A stretch of 64,000 nucleotides of DNA from RYN-230 sp963793825 (GCA_963793825.1 CAWCBE010000002.1:372001-436000); one strand, 5' to 3'; counted from the first letter of the stretch, positions 16,827-26,192 are shown. Program-made: numbers and translations. The notes: generated by a model not told the origin, from the sequence alone.

Positions 16827-16832
16827 AGCCTA
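16827..16832 (-). promoter_or_regulatory. -10 box (TAGGCT) of leaderless recD2 transcript
   Basis: On the minus strand TAGGCT is separated by 7 nt from the chosen ATG at 16819. No properly spaced -35 was seen. Confidence 0.5.
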
Positions 16833-16914
16833 GCCGGGGCCCCCGTCAAAACCCCGCCACCACGCGTGAGGGAACTCCCCGGCGGCGTCAGGAACGCCGT
16901 CGCCGGGGGACCGC

Positions 16915-16943
16915 TTGTGCCGGCCGCGGGCCTCGCTGATAAT
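16915..16943 (+). promoter_or_regulatory. Promoter TTGTGC-17-GATAAT, leaderless
   Basis: A -35 (16915-16920) and a -10 (16938-16943) are separated by 17 bp. The ATG of the DUF1707-FHA gene follows the -10 by 7 nt, so the mRNA is predicted to be leaderless. Confidence 0.6.
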
Positions 16944-16950
16944 CGGGGCC

Positions 16951-17592
16951 ATGGACGGGAACCCGGGCGGCGCGGCGCCTGCGGAACGCCCTGATCCGAC
17001 GCCCCGCCGGCGGCGGCCCGCCGACCGTGTGCGCGCCTCCGATGCCGACCGTGAGGCGGTGATCAGCCAGCTCAGCGAGCGGTACGCCGAGGGGCGGCTC
17101 ACCCATGACACGCTGGATCAGCGGCTGGAAGCGGCGCTGAAGGCCCGCTACCGGCATGATCTGAGGGACGTGCTGGCGGACCTGCCGTCCCGGCGCCGGC
17201 TGGGTGCCGCGGTGCAGGACTACTGGCAGCGCGGCCGGGCCACGCTGGCCGGCCTGTCGACAGGCGCCTCCCGGCCGGCGTCCGCCCGGCTGCTGGTCTT
17301 CCCGTCCGGCGGGCAGCGCCGGTTCACCATCGGCCGGGACGCGGGCTGTGACATGGTGCTGCCCGACCCGACCATCTCCCGCTGGCACGCTGGGCTCAGG
17401 CGCGAGGCCAGCGGCTGGATGCTCGATGACCTGGGATCCACCAACGGCACCCGGCTCAATGGCTGGCGGGTCCGGGCCTGGGTCCCGGTCCGGGACGGCG
17501 ACCTGGTCAGCTTCGGCGCGGCCAGCTTCGTCTTCGGCGCGCCGCCGGGGGGCCGCGGGGCCCCGGCCGCGGAGCCCGGGGCGCACGGCTGA
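16951..17592 (+). CDS. DUF1707 and FHA domain protein
   Basis: This 213-residue protein has an N-terminal DUF1707 (SHOCT-like) helix pair, with RVRASDADREAVISQLSERYAEGRL and LDQRLEAALKARY at about 30-75. A C-terminal forkhead-associated domain follows (about 112-200). FHA hallmarks are GRDAGCDMVLPDPTISRWHAGL and DLGSTNGTRLNG, which contain the Arg, Ser, His and Asn that contact phosphothreonine. It should bind proteins phosphorylated by Ser/Thr kinases; the partner is unknown. It is probably a single-gene unit driven by the leaderless promoter just upstream. Confidence 0.88.
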   Translation: MDGNPGGAAPAERPDPTPRRRRPADRVRASDADREAVISQLSERYAEGRLTHDTLDQRLEAALKARYRHDLRDVLADLPSRRRLGAAVQDYWQRGRATLAGLSTGASRPASARLLVFPSGGQRRFTIGRDAGCDMVLPDPTISRWHAGLRREASGWMLDDLGSTNGTRLNGWRVRAWVPVRDGDLVSFGAASFVFGAPPGGRGAPAAEPGAHG

Positions 17593-17646
17593 GCCAGGGC
17601 CAGGCCGGCCGGCCCGGTGGTGTCCCTTCCTGCCCCGCCGACCCCG

Positions 17647-17652
17647 TAGAGT
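17647..17652 (+). promoter_or_regulatory. -10 box (TAGAGT) of leaderless histidine phosphatase transcript
   Basis: TAGAGT lies exactly 6 nt upstream of the GTG at 17659, predicting transcription start at the start codon. No clear -35 was found. Confidence 0.5.
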
Positions 17653-17658
17653 CATGGC

Positions 17659-18354
17659 GTGACCTTGGTTCTGCTGGTGCGGCACGGGATGACGGCCGGG
17701 ACCGGGACCGTGCTCACCGGCCGCACCCCGGGCATTCCGCTGGATGACCGCGGCCGTGAGCAGGCGGCCGCGCTGGCCGCCCGGCTGGCCGGTGTGCCGC
17801 TGGCCGCCATCGTCAGCAGCCCGCTGGACCGCTGCCTCCAGACCGCCGAGGCGATCGCCGCGGCCCGCGACGGCGAACCGGTGCCGGTCCTCCAGGACGA
17901 GCAGTTCGCCGAGGTCGAGTACGGGGACTGGACCGGCCAGCCGCTCAAGAAGCTGGCCCGGGACCCGCTGTGGCGGGTGGTCCAGGCCCACCCGAGCGCG
18001 GTCCGGTTCCCCGGCAAGGACGCCGAGTCCATGCCCGAGGTGCAGCACCGCGCCGTGGCCGCGGTGCGGGACTGGAACGAGCGGCTCGGCCAGGACGCGG
18101 TCTACCTGATCTGCTCGCACGGTGACGTGATCAAGGCGGTCATCGCGGACAGCCTCGGCATGCACCTTGACCTCAGCCAGCGGATCCAGGTGGACCCATG
18201 CTCGCTGAGCATCATCAGGTACACCCCGCTCCGGCCATTCCTGGTACGAATGAATGACAGCGGCCGCAGTGCCGCCGGACTGGCCAGGCCGCATCGGAAG
18301 GAACCTGGGGCCGGGGCGGGTGACGCAGCCATCGGCGGGGGAGCGGGAGGATAA
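17659..18354 (+). CDS. Histidine phosphatase family protein (phosphoglycerate mutase-like)
   Basis: This 231-residue enzyme of the histidine phosphatase superfamily has the catalytic LVRHGMT near the N-terminus. Its second motif, SSPLDRCLQTAEAI, has the conserved Arg; Glu in FAEVEYGDWTG is the likely proton donor and the second catalytic His is in ICSHGDVIKAV. It resembles the actinobacterial MSMEG_4193-type subfamily that neighbours DUF3090 genes. It heads a three-gene operon: the DUF3090 gene starts 6 bp after its stop and the kinase-like gene overlaps that. The substrate is not known. Confidence 0.88.
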   Translation: MTLVLLVRHGMTAGTGTVLTGRTPGIPLDDRGREQAAALAARLAGVPLAAIVSSPLDRCLQTAEAIAAARDGEPVPVLQDEQFAEVEYGDWTGQPLKKLARDPLWRVVQAHPSAVRFPGKDAESMPEVQHRAVAAVRDWNERLGQDAVYLICSHGDVIKAVIADSLGMHLDLSQRIQVDPCSLSIIRYTPLRPFLVRMNDSGRSAAGLARPHRKEPGAGAGDAAIGGGAGG

Positions 18355-18359
18355 GGATC

Positions 18360-18920
18360 ATGCCGGTCTACTCCTATGATCCGCCAGAGCGTTTCGTGGC
18401 GGGCACGGTCGGGCAGCCGGGGGAACGGACGTTCTACCTGCAGGCGACTTCCCGTGGCCGGGTGACTAGCGTGGCCCTGGAAAAGTTCCAGGTCAGCCTG
18501 CTCGCCGAGCGGCTGGAGGAGCTGCTGGACGAGGTGGTGCGGCGGACCGGCGGGCTGACCTCGGTGCCCGCCGCGACCCCGGCCGACCTCAGTGACGATG
18601 ACCCGCTGGACCTGCCGCTCATGGAAGATTTCCGGGTCGGTGCCATCGCGCTGGCCTGGGACGGCGAGGACGAGCGGGTGGTCATCGAGGCGCAGGAGGA
18701 GTCGGAGAACCCAGTTGAGCCACTGGCCGAGGAAGTGCCGGAGAACGGGCCCGGCGTGCTCCGGGTGCGGCTCACGGCGGCGTCCGCCCGGGCGTTCTCC
18801 CAGCGTGCCCTGCGCATCCTGGGCCAGGGCCGGCCACCCTGCCCGCTGTGCGGGCTGCCGCTGGACGCCGAAGGGCACATCTGCCCGCGGCAGAACGGCC
18901 AGCGGGCCGCCAATGCCTGA
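18360..18920 (+). CDS. DUF3090 family protein
   Basis: This 186-residue protein belongs to the conserved actinobacterial DUF3090 family. It opens MPVYSYDPPERFVAGTVGQPG, has a central EEL-rich helix region and ends in a putative metal-binding segment, CPLCGLPLDAEGHICPR (two CxxC-like cysteines plus His/Cys). An AGGAT ribosome-binding stretch precedes the ATG. It lies between the histidine phosphatase and the SCO1521-type protein, with an 8-bp overlap to the latter. This trio is conserved in Actinobacteria, suggesting a shared but unknown pathway. Confidence 0.85.
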   Translation: MPVYSYDPPERFVAGTVGQPGERTFYLQATSRGRVTSVALEKFQVSLLAERLEELLDEVVRRTGGLTSVPAATPADLSDDDPLDLPLMEDFRVGAIALAWDGEDERVVIEAQEESENPVEPLAEEVPENGPGVLRVRLTAASARAFSQRALRILGQGRPPCPLCGLPLDAEGHICPRQNGQRAANA

Positions 18921-19707
18921 AAAACCGCCCCCCCGGCGGTTGTCCCGCGCTCGATCCTCCCGCCCGGAGCCTGCCCAGGGGCAGCCGCCGGACGACCACG
19001 CGGCCGCCGTGCGGCTGCTCACCGAGGGCGAACTGGAGGTGGAGGGGCGGCTGGTGGTGGCGTCCAACGCCACCATGTACTGCAAGATCACCCACGGTGG
19101 CACCGAGGCAGCCTGCGTGTACAAGCCGGTGGCCGGGGAGCGGCCGCTGTGGGACTTCCCGCACGGCACGCTGGCCGACCGGGAGGTGGCCGCGTACGCG
19201 GTGTCCCGCGCCGCGGGCTGGGACCTGGTGCCGCCCACCGTGTACCGCGACGGGCCGTTCGGCCCCGGCATGTGCCAGCTGTGGATCGACGCCGACCCGG
19301 CGGTGGACCTGGTCGCCCTGTCCCGCAGCACGGACCACCGGCCGTTGCGCGACATGGCGGTCTTCGATGCGGTGGTGAATAACGCGGACCGCAAGATCGG
19401 CCACTTGCTGCCGACCGCGGACGGCGCGCTGTACGGCTGCGACCACGGCGTCTGCTTCGGCGAGGAGTACAAGCTGCGCACCGTGCTGTGGCAGTGGCGG
19501 GGCCGCCGGCTGCCCGGCCGGGCCGTCGAGGCGCTGCAGCGGCTGGCCGGGGCGCTGGCCGCCGGCCCGCTCGCCGACGAGATGGCCAGCAGGCTGAACG
19601 CGGACGAGGTGGCGGCCACCCGGCAGCGCGTGGACCTGCTGCTGGCGGCCCGCCAGCACCCCTACCCGCCCGAGGACTGGCCGGCCGTCCCCTGGCCGCC
19701 CTATTAG
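18913..19707 (+). CDS. SCO1521 family protein, phosphoinositide-kinase-like
   Basis: This 264-residue protein of the SCO1521 family is distantly related to PI3/4-kinase folds. After a variable Pro/Arg-rich N-terminus the core shows VVASNATMYCKI, AACVYKPVAGERPLWDFP (Lys in the nucleotide site) and the catalytic-loop-like VFDAVVNNADRKIGHLL. DHGVCF follows as the metal-binding-like Asp motif. The start was chosen at ATG 18913, which overlaps the DUF3090 stop by 8 bp. It ends 1 bp before repeat copy C. Kinase activity has not been established for the family. Confidence 0.85.
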   Translation: MPEKPPPRRLSRARSSRPEPAQGQPPDDHAAAVRLLTEGELEVEGRLVVASNATMYCKITHGGTEAACVYKPVAGERPLWDFPHGTLADREVAAYAVSRAAGWDLVPPTVYRDGPFGPGMCQLWIDADPAVDLVALSRSTDHRPLRDMAVFDAVVNNADRKIGHLLPTADGALYGCDHGVCFGEEYKLRTVLWQWRGRRLPGRAVEALQRLAGALAAGPLADEMASRLNADEVAATRQRVDLLLAARQHPYPPEDWPAVPWPPY

Positions 19708-19793
19708 TCCGGAGGGCGACCCCCCTGGACCCCCCGCCCATTCGCTGGCCCGGCGGGGACGCGCCTGCGGCGCGCCCCGCCTCACCGGCCAAT
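19708..19793. repeat. Hairpin repeat element, copy C
   Basis: It starts right after the stop of the SCO1521-family gene with CCGGAGGGCGACCCCCCTGG (imperfect stem). A second module follows, with ATTCGCTGGC (19740-19749), GGGGACGCGCCTGCGGC and GGCCAAT (19787-19793). This is the same two-hairpin layout as the copy at 9161, again between convergent genes. Confidence 0.65.
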
Positions 19794-19818
19794 CACCCTG
19801 GCTCGCGATGACCGGCGA

Positions 19819-20679
19819 TTACCGGCCTGGCTCTCCAGGGTGGCGGCGGCGGCGGAGGTAGCGCTCGAACTCCCGGGCGATGGCGTCACCGCTCGCCTCG
19901 GGCAGGTCGGTGGCGTCCTTGGCCTCTTCCAGCGTGCGGACGTAGTCGGCGACCTCGGTGTCGGCCTCGGCCAGCTCGTCCACGCCGCGCTCCCAGGCCC
20001 GCGCCTCCTGGGGCAGGTCGCCCAGCGGCAGCGACGCATCCAGCACGTCCTCCACGCCGCGCATCAGTGCCAGGGTGGCCTTCGGGCTGGGCGGCTGGGC
20101 CACGTAGTGCGGCACCGATGCCCACAGCGAGACCGCCGCGATCCCGGCCTGGGCGCAGGCGTGCTGCAGCACGCCCACGATGCCGGTGGGGCCCTTGTAC
20201 TCGACCGGCTCGATGTGCAGGTCGGCGGCCAGGGCCGGGTCCGAGGCGGCCGCCGCGACCGGGACCGGCCGGGTGTGCGGGGAGTCCGCCAGCAGCGCGC
20301 CGAGTACCACCACCGTCTGCGCGCCGAGGTCGGTGAAGGCCTGGACCAGCTCAGCGCTGAAGGCCCGCCAGCGCATGTTGGGCTCGATCCCGTGGACCAG
20401 GACCACATCCCGGCCCAGGCCCTCGGGCGTGGCCAGGGACAGCCGCGTCGTCGGCCAGACCAGCCGCTCGGTGCGCCCCTCGGTGACCTCCATGACCGGC
20501 CGGGTCACCTGGAAGTCGTAGTAATCCTCCGGGTCGATCGCCCCGATCTGGGTGGCTTCCCAGGCGATGCCCAGATGATCCACCACCCCGCTGGCCGCCT
20601 CGCCCGCGTCGTTCCAGCCCTCAAAGGCGGCGATGACCGCTGGCGAGGTGAGCTTGCGGACACCGGACAACTCGATCAC
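19819..20679 (-). CDS. PAC2 family protein
   Basis: This 286-residue protein belongs to the PAC2 family (archaeal proteasome-assembly-chaperone-like / ATP-grasp-associated fold). It opens VIAAFEGWNDAGEAASGVVDHL and has the conserved patterns VVLVHGIEPNMRWRAF and VVLGALLADSPHTRPV. It starts at a GTG with a GGAGG site 8 nt upstream. The name reflects homology to a eukaryotic assembly chaperone; in Actinobacteria, which lie this gene near metH and the proteasome locus, its role is unknown. It is transcribed divergently from metH. Confidence 0.88.
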   Translation of the reverse strand: MIELSGVRKLTSPAVIAAFEGWNDAGEAASGVVDHLGIAWEATQIGAIDPEDYYDFQVTRPVMEVTEGRTERLVWPTTRLSLATPEGLGRDVVLVHGIEPNMRWRAFSAELVQAFTDLGAQTVVVLGALLADSPHTRPVPVAAAASDPALAADLHIEPVEYKGPTGIVGVLQHACAQAGIAAVSLWASVPHYVAQPPSPKATLALMRGVEDVLDASLPLGDLPQEARAWERGVDELAEADTEVADYVRTLEEAKDATDLPEASGDAIAREFERYLRRRRHPGEPGR

Positions 20680-20798
20680 TCACCACCTCCTTCCCGGCCG
20701 CCGCCGATGGACACCAGGTTACGTGCACAGCCACGGTCACTGCGTGCCCCGGGTCGGTCGCCCAGGGCTGCCGACGGCTCCCGGGGAACGCGTCGCCT

Positions 20799-20804
20799 TA
20801 GAAT
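20799..20804 (+). promoter_or_regulatory. -10 box (TAGAAT) of metH
   Basis: TAGAAT ends 9 nt before the metH ATG, giving a predicted 5' leader of only about 3 nt. This short leader leaves no room for a cobalamin riboswitch in the transcript. Confidence 0.5.
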
Positions 20805-20813
20805 AGGGTCCCT

Positions 20814-23800
20814 ATGACTTCCACCGCCCGCCCGCCCCGGCCCGCGCTACCCGGCCTGGCCACCGTCCTGGGGGACCGCGTCGTCGTGGCCGACGGGGCG
20901 ATGGGGACGATGCTCCAGGCCAGCGCGGCCACGCTCAGTGATTTCCGGGGGCACGAGGGCTGTAACGAAATCCTCAACGTAACCCGCCCGGATGTGGTCC
21001 GCGCGGTGCATGAGGGTTACCTCCAGGCCGGCGCGGACGCCGTCACCACCAACACATTCGGCGCGAACCGGGCGGCACTGGGTGAATACGGCCTGGCCGC
21101 CCGGATCGGTGAGCTGTCCGAGGCCGGGGCCCGGATCGCCCGGGCGGCGGCCGATGCCTGGGCCACCCCGGACCGGCCGCGGTGGGTGCTCGGCTCGATC
21201 GGGCCCGGCACCAAGCTGCCCACCCTCGGCCACGCCCGGTTCGCCGAGCTGCGGGACGCCTACCAGGAGAACGCCGCCGGGCTGCTCCGCGGCGGCGCCG
21301 ACGCGCTCATCATCGAGACCTCCCAGGACCTGCTCCAGGCCAAGGCGGCGGTCATCGGGTCGCGCCGCGCGATGGCGGCGGCCGGCGGCCAGGTCCCGCT
21401 CATCGCCCAGGTGACGATCGAGACCACCGGGGCCATGCTGCTCGGCAGCGAGATCGGTGCCGCGCTGGCCGTGCTGGAGCCGCTGGGCATCACCATGATC
21501 GGGCTCAACTGCGCCACCGGGCCCGGCGAGATGAGCGAGCACCTGCGCTACCTGGCGGCCCACGCGCGCATCCCGCTGTCCTGCATGCCCAACGCCGGCC
21601 TGCCCGAGCTGACCTCGGACGGCGCCCGGTACCCGCTCACCCCGGCCCAGCTGGCCGACGCCCACGAGCGGTTCACCGACGAGTTCGGCCTGGCCCTGGT
21701 GGGCGGGTGCTGCGGCACCACCCCGGAGCATGTGGCCGTGGTGGTGGACCGGCTGCGCGGGCGGCCGGTGGCCCGCCGCCGTCCCCGGCCCGAGCCGGGC
21801 GTGGCCTCCCTGTACCAGCACGTGCCGTTCCAGCAGGACACGTCGTTCCTGGCCATCGGGGAGCGGACCAACGCGAACGGGTCCAAGGCGTTCCGCGAGG
21901 CGCTCGTCGCGGGCCGCTACGACGACTGCGTGGAGATCGCCCGGGCGCAGACGCGGGACGGTGCGCACCTGCTCGACGTATGCGTGGACTACGTCGGCCG
22001 GGACGGCGCGGCCGACATGGCCGAGGTGGCCGGGCGGCTGGCCACCGCGGCCACGCTGCCGCTCGTCCTCGACTCCACCGAGCCGGAGGTGATCCGGGCC
22101 GGCCTGGAACTGCTGGCCGGGCGCGCGGTGGTGAACTCGGTCAACTACGAGGACGGGGACGGCCCGGACTCGCGGATCGCCCGGGTCATGCCGATGATCA
22201 TGGAGCACGGCGCCGCGGTGATCGCGCTGACCATCGATGAGCAGGGGCAGGCCCGCACCGCCGAGTGGAAGGTCGCGGTGGCCAGCCGGCTGATCGAGGA
22301 CCTGACCCGGAACTGGGGGATGCGGACCAGCGACATCATCATGGACTGCCTCACGTTCCCGATCGCCACCGGCCAGGAGGAGACCCGGCGCGACGCGATC
22401 GAGACGATCGAGGCCATCCGCGAGGTCAAGCGCCGCTACCCGGAGGTGCAGACCACGCTCGGCGTCTCCAACGTGTCCTTCGGCCTCAACCCGGCGGCCC
22501 GGGCCGTGCTGAACTCCGTGTTCCTGGACGAGTGTGTCCGGGCCGGCCTGGACTCGGCCATCGTGCACGCGGCCCGGATCATGCCCATCAACCGGATCCC
22601 GGACGAGCAGCTGCAGACCGCGCTGGACCTGATCTACGACCGCAGGCGGGAGGGCTACGATCCGTTGTCCCGGCTGCTGGAGCTGTTCGACGGCGTGGAC
22701 GCGGCCGCGGTCAAGGCGACCCGGGCCGCCGAGCTGGCCGGCCTGCCGCTCTGGGAGCGGCTCAAGCGGCGCATCATCGACGGCGAGAAGATCGGCCTGG
22801 AAGCCGACCTGGACGAGGCCCTGGCCCGGCGGCCGGCCCTGGAAATCGTCAACGACGTGCTGCTGGACGGGATGAAGACGGTCGGTGACCTGTTCGGCGC
22901 CGGCCAGATGCAGCTGCCGTTCGTGCTGCAGTCGGCCGAGGTGATGAAGCGCGCGGTCGGCTACCTCGAGCCGCATATGGAGCGGTCCGGCGAGGACGGC
23001 AAGGGCCGGATCGTGCTGGCCACGGTGCGCGGTGACGTGCACGACATCGGCAAGAACCTGGTCAACATCATCCTGTCCAACAACGGCTACGACGTGGTCA
23101 ACATCGGCATCAAGCAGCCGCTGTCCGCCATCGTGGACGCGGCCACCGAGCATGACGCCGACGTGATCGGGATGTCCGGGCTGCTGGTCAAGTCCACCGT
23201 GGTCATGCGGGACAACCTGGCCGAGCTGAACACCCGCCAGCTGGCCGGGAAGTGGCCGGTGCTGCTCGGCGGGGCCGCGCTGACCCGGGCCTACGTGGAG
23301 CAGGACCTGGCCACCCTGTTCGACGGAGAGGTCCGCTACGCCCGGGACGCCTTCGAGGGCCTGCGGCTGATGGACGCGTTCATGGCCGTGCGCCGCGGCG
23401 AGGCGGGCGCGGCCCTCCCGCCGCTGCGCGAGCGCCGGGTGCGGACCGGGGCCCGGCTGGAGATCACCGAGCCCGCGGCGATGCCCGCGCGGTCCGACGT
23501 GGCCCGGGACGCCGCCGTGCCGGTACCGCCGTTCACCGGGGACCGGGTGGTCAAGGGCATCCCGCTGACCGACTATGCGGCCTTCCTGGACGAGCGGGCC
23601 ACGTTCATGGGGCAGTGGGGGCTCAAGCCGTCCCGGGGCGGCGGCCCGTCGTATGAGGAGCTCGTGGAGACGCAGGGCCGGCCCCGGCTGCGCATGTGGC
23701 TGGAGCGGATCCAGACCGAGGGCCTGCTCGCGGCGGCCGTGGTGTACGGCTACTTCCCGGCCGTGAGCGAGGGCAACGACCTGGTCATCCTGGACTCCGG

Positions 23801-24305
23801 CGGGACGGAGCGGGAGCGGTTCCGGTTCCCGAGGCAGCGGCACGACCGGCACCTGTGCCTGGCCGACTTTTTCCGCCCCGGCGAGGACGGCCAGGCCGAC
23901 GTGGCCGCCTTCCAGCTGGTCACGGTGGGCCCGGCGGTCAGCCGGGCCACCGCCGAGCTGTTCGCCAAGAACGCCTACCGGGAGTACCTGGAGCTGCACG
24001 GGCTGTCCGTCCAGCTCACCGAGGCGCTGGCCGAGTACTGGCACGGGCGGATCCGCCAGGAGACCGGCCTGGCCGCTGACGACCCGGCCGACCTGGACGG
24101 CATCCTGCGGGTCGGCTACCGCGGCTGCCGCTACTCGTTCGGCTACCCGGCCTGCCCCGACCTGGAAGACCGCGCGAAGGTGGTCCGGCTGCTCGCCCCG
24201 GACCGGATCGGGGTCGAGCTGTCCGAGGAGTTCCAGCTGGTCCCGGAACAGGCCACGGACGCGCTGATCACCTTCCACCCCGAGGCGAAGTACTTCTCCG
24301 CATGA
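20814..24305 (+). CDS. metH: Cobalamin-dependent methionine synthase
   Basis: This 1163-residue modular enzyme transfers the methyl group of 5-methyl-THF to homocysteine through methylcobalamin. The homocysteine-binding domain (about 15-330) has the zinc cysteines in GLNCATGPGEMSE and GGCCGTTPEH (about 299-300). The pterin-binding domain starts near FLAIGERTNANGSKAF. The B12-binding cap and Rossmann domain carry the cobalt ligand His in GDVHDIGKNLV (about 742). The C-terminal SAM-dependent activation domain ends with GYRGCRYSFGYPACPDLEDR. Length and domain order are normal. It overlaps the HAD gene (ATGA). Confidence 0.97.
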   Translation: MTSTARPPRPALPGLATVLGDRVVVADGAMGTMLQASAATLSDFRGHEGCNEILNVTRPDVVRAVHEGYLQAGADAVTTNTFGANRAALGEYGLAARIGELSEAGARIARAAADAWATPDRPRWVLGSIGPGTKLPTLGHARFAELRDAYQENAAGLLRGGADALIIETSQDLLQAKAAVIGSRRAMAAAGGQVPLIAQVTIETTGAMLLGSEIGAALAVLEPLGITMIGLNCATGPGEMSEHLRYLAAHARIPLSCMPNAGLPELTSDGARYPLTPAQLADAHERFTDEFGLALVGGCCGTTPEHVAVVVDRLRGRPVARRRPRPEPGVASLYQHVPFQQDTSFLAIGERTNANGSKAFREALVAGRYDDCVEIARAQTRDGAHLLDVCVDYVGRDGAADMAEVAGRLATAATLPLVLDSTEPEVIRAGLELLAGRAVVNSVNYEDGDGPDSRIARVMPMIMEHGAAVIALTIDEQGQARTAEWKVAVASRLIEDLTRNWGMRTSDIIMDCLTFPIATGQEETRRDAIETIEAIREVKRRYPEVQTTLGVSNVSFGLNPAARAVLNSVFLDECVRAGLDSAIVHAARIMPINRIPDEQLQTALDLIYDRRREGYDPLSRLLELFDGVDAAAVKATRAAELAGLPLWERLKRRIIDGEKIGLEADLDEALARRPALEIVNDVLLDGMKTVGDLFGAGQMQLPFVLQSAEVMKRAVGYLEPHMERSGEDGKGRIVLATVRGDVHDIGKNLVNIILSNNGYDVVNIGIKQPLSAIVDAATEHDADVIGMSGLLVKSTVVMRDNLAELNTRQLAGKWPVLLGGAALTRAYVEQDLATLFDGEVRYARDAFEGLRLMDAFMAVRRGEAGAALPPLRERRVRTGARLEITEPAAMPARSDVARDAAVPVPPFTGDRVVKGIPLTDYAAFLDERATFMGQWGLKPSRGGGPSYEELVETQGRPRLRMWLERIQTEGLLAAAVVYGYFPAVSEGNDLVILDSGGTERERFRFPRQRHDRHLCLADFFRPGEDGQADVAAFQLVTVGPAVSRATAELFAKNAYREYLELHGLSVQLTEALAEYWHGRIRQETGLAADDPADLDGILRVGYRGCRYSFGYPACPDLEDRAKVVRLLAPDRIGVELSEEFQLVPEQATDALITFHPEAKYFSA

Positions 24306-24979
24306 TGCTGCAGGCGGTCCTGTTCGACATGGACGGGCTCCTGGTCAACTCGGAGCCGCTCTGGTTCGAGGTCGAGGCGGGCATCATGGCCCGGATGGGC
24401 GGCGCCTGGGGGCAGGCCGACCAGGAGCACCTGATCGGCGGGTCGCTGCGCCGGTCCACCGCGTACATGCGGAGCAGGGCCACGGTGCCGGTGCCGGAAG
24501 AGACGATCGCCGAGTGGCTCACCCAGGGCATGGCCCGCCTGGTGCGCCGCCGCGGGGTGCCGATGCTGCCCGGGGCCGCCGCCCTGCTGGCCGAGATCGG
24601 CGCGGCCGGGGTGCCGCACGCCCTGGTCACCTCGGCGGAGCCGGAGATCATGGAGGCGGCGCTGGACTCCATCGGGGTCCGCTTCCCGGTCACCGTGTGC
24701 GCCGCCGACGTGATCAAGGGGAAGCCGGACCCCGAGCCCTACCTGGAGGCCGCCGCGCGGCTCGGGGTCGCGCCGGAGGGCTGCGTGGCGCTCGAGGACT
24801 CACCCACCGGGATCACCTCCGCGCACGCCGCGGGGTGCGCCGTCATCGCGGTGCCCAGCGTCCCGCCGCCGCCCGGCCTGGCCCGGCTCACCGTGCCGTC
24901 CCTGGAGGCGCTCGACCTGCCCGCGCTGCGGGCCGTTGCGGCCGGCCAGCCGCGCCGGGCCATGACCGCCGAATCGTAA
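24302..24979 (+). CDS. HAD-superfamily phosphatase (beta-phosphoglucomutase-like)
   Basis: This 225-residue haloacid-dehalogenase hydrolase has motif I FDMDGLLVNSEP (catalytic Asp pair), motif II in LVTSAEPEIM, motif III Lys in IKGKPDPEPY and motif IV ALEDSPTGITSAHAAG. The cap inserted between motifs I and II is helical (type C1), as in phosphoglycolate phosphatase and beta-phosphoglucomutase. The start overlaps the metH stop (ATGA), so it is translationally coupled. The physiological substrate is unknown; a metabolite-repair role would fit coupling to metH but is speculative. Confidence 0.9.
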   Translation: MMLQAVLFDMDGLLVNSEPLWFEVEAGIMARMGGAWGQADQEHLIGGSLRRSTAYMRSRATVPVPEETIAEWLTQGMARLVRRRGVPMLPGAAALLAEIGAAGVPHALVTSAEPEIMEAALDSIGVRFPVTVCAADVIKGKPDPEPYLEAAARLGVAPEGCVALEDSPTGITSAHAAGCAVIAVPSVPPPPGLARLTVPSLEALDLPALRAVAAGQPRRAMTAES

Positions 24980-25148
24980 TTCGGTCACAATCCAGGCACG
25001 ACAATGCGCTATCTCTGGCGCAGATCGGGCGAAACGGTAGATCCTCCCGGTTAGGTCCCTGGAAGGGGCTTGCCCCACGGCCCCGGGCGCGGAAGAGCAG
25101 CTGATTTTCCCGCGCGGGGGATCTTCCTCAGAGCAGGAGCAGCGCCTG

Positions 25149-26141
25149 ATGGCAGCACCGCTGGACGTCTCGCCGTCCGGGGAACTGGCGCCGGAGGCGC
25201 CGCTGGCCGGGGTGAGCGGCACGGTCATCGAGGGCCGCTCGCTGGGCCAGATCGCCTGGATACGGCTGCGCCGGGACAAGGTGGCCATGGCCGGCGGGGT
25301 GGTCGTGCTGCTGCTCATCCTGATCGCGGTCATCGGCCCGTTCCTGGTGCAGAATCCCGACACCTACCACTCCAACCTGATCAATCCGACCCTCAGCCGG
25401 CCCAACGGCCCGCTGGGCGGGATCAGCCTGGCCCACCCGCTCGGTGTTGAGCCGGTCACCGGCCGGGATGTGCTGAGCCGGGTCGTCAACGGGGCGCGGG
25501 TATCCCTGCTCATCGCATTCCTGTCCACCGCCCTGGCGGTCGGCATCGGCGTGGTGATGGGCGTCATCGCCGGGTACTTCGGCGGCTGGGTGGACTCGGT
25601 GATCGCCCGGGCGATGGACATCTTCCTCGCCTTCCCGCTGCTGGTGTTCGCGATCGCGCTGGTCGGCGTCATCCCGTCGTCGGCGTTCGGCCTGTCCGGC
25701 AACTCGCTGCGGATCGGGCTGCTGGTCTTCGTGATCGGCTTCTTCGCCTGGCCGTACATGGGCCGGATCATCCGCGGCCAGACGCTGTCGCTGCGGGAGC
25801 GGGAGTTCGTGGACGCGGCCCGCAGCATGGGCGCGCGCGGTCCCTACATCCTGTCCCGCGAGCTGCTGCCCAACCTGGTCGCGCCGATCCTGGTCTACTC
25901 CACGCTGCTGATCCCGACCAACATCCTGTTCGAGGCCGCGCTGTCCTACCTCGGGGTCGGCATCATCCCGCCCCAGCCCAGCTGGGGCGGGATGCTGTCG
26001 GACGCGGTCAGCAACGGTTACTACTCGATCGACCCGATGTACATGATCATTCCCGGCCTGGCCATCTTCATCACGGTCATGGCCTTCAACCTGTTCGGCG
26101 ACGGGCTCCGTGATGCCCTCGACCCGAGAGGCAGCCGGTAA
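25149..26141 (+). CDS. Peptide ABC importer permease (DppC/OppC type)
   Basis: This 330-residue membrane protein has an N-terminal OppC_N segment (IAWIRLRRDKVAMAGGVVVLLLILIAVIGPF) and six predicted helices. The coupling motif EFVDAARSMGARGPYILSRELLPN (about 220) contacts the ATPase. It heads a five-gene importer operon in the unusual order permease C, binding protein, permease B, ATPase D, ATPase F. The 169 bp upstream contains no clear promoter that I could recognise; a weak GGAG lies about 12 nt before the ATG. Confidence 0.92.
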   Translation: MAAPLDVSPSGELAPEAPLAGVSGTVIEGRSLGQIAWIRLRRDKVAMAGGVVVLLLILIAVIGPFLVQNPDTYHSNLINPTLSRPNGPLGGISLAHPLGVEPVTGRDVLSRVVNGARVSLLIAFLSTALAVGIGVVMGVIAGYFGGWVDSVIARAMDIFLAFPLLVFAIALVGVIPSSAFGLSGNSLRIGLLVFVIGFFAWPYMGRIIRGQTLSLREREFVDAARSMGARGPYILSRELLPNLVAPILVYSTLLIPTNILFEAALSYLGVGIIPPQPSWGGMLSDAVSNGYYSIDPMYMIIPGLAIFITVMAFNLFGDGLRDALDPRGSR

Positions 26142-26192
26142 GCCATGCGCCCCGGTTTTCGCACAACGAATCAGACAGGAGGCGTTCATCCC

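Noticed and set aside
20680..20813. Possible cobalamin riboswitch upstream of metH
   Set aside because: The gap is only 134 bp, no B12-box consensus was found, and the -10 box 9 nt before the ATG leaves almost no leader.
20847..24278. Large open frame of more than 1100 codons antisense to metH
   Set aside because: Its composition is the Gly/Arg/His/Pro-rich pattern of a GC-codon shadow and it has no recognisable domain; metH on the other strand is certain.
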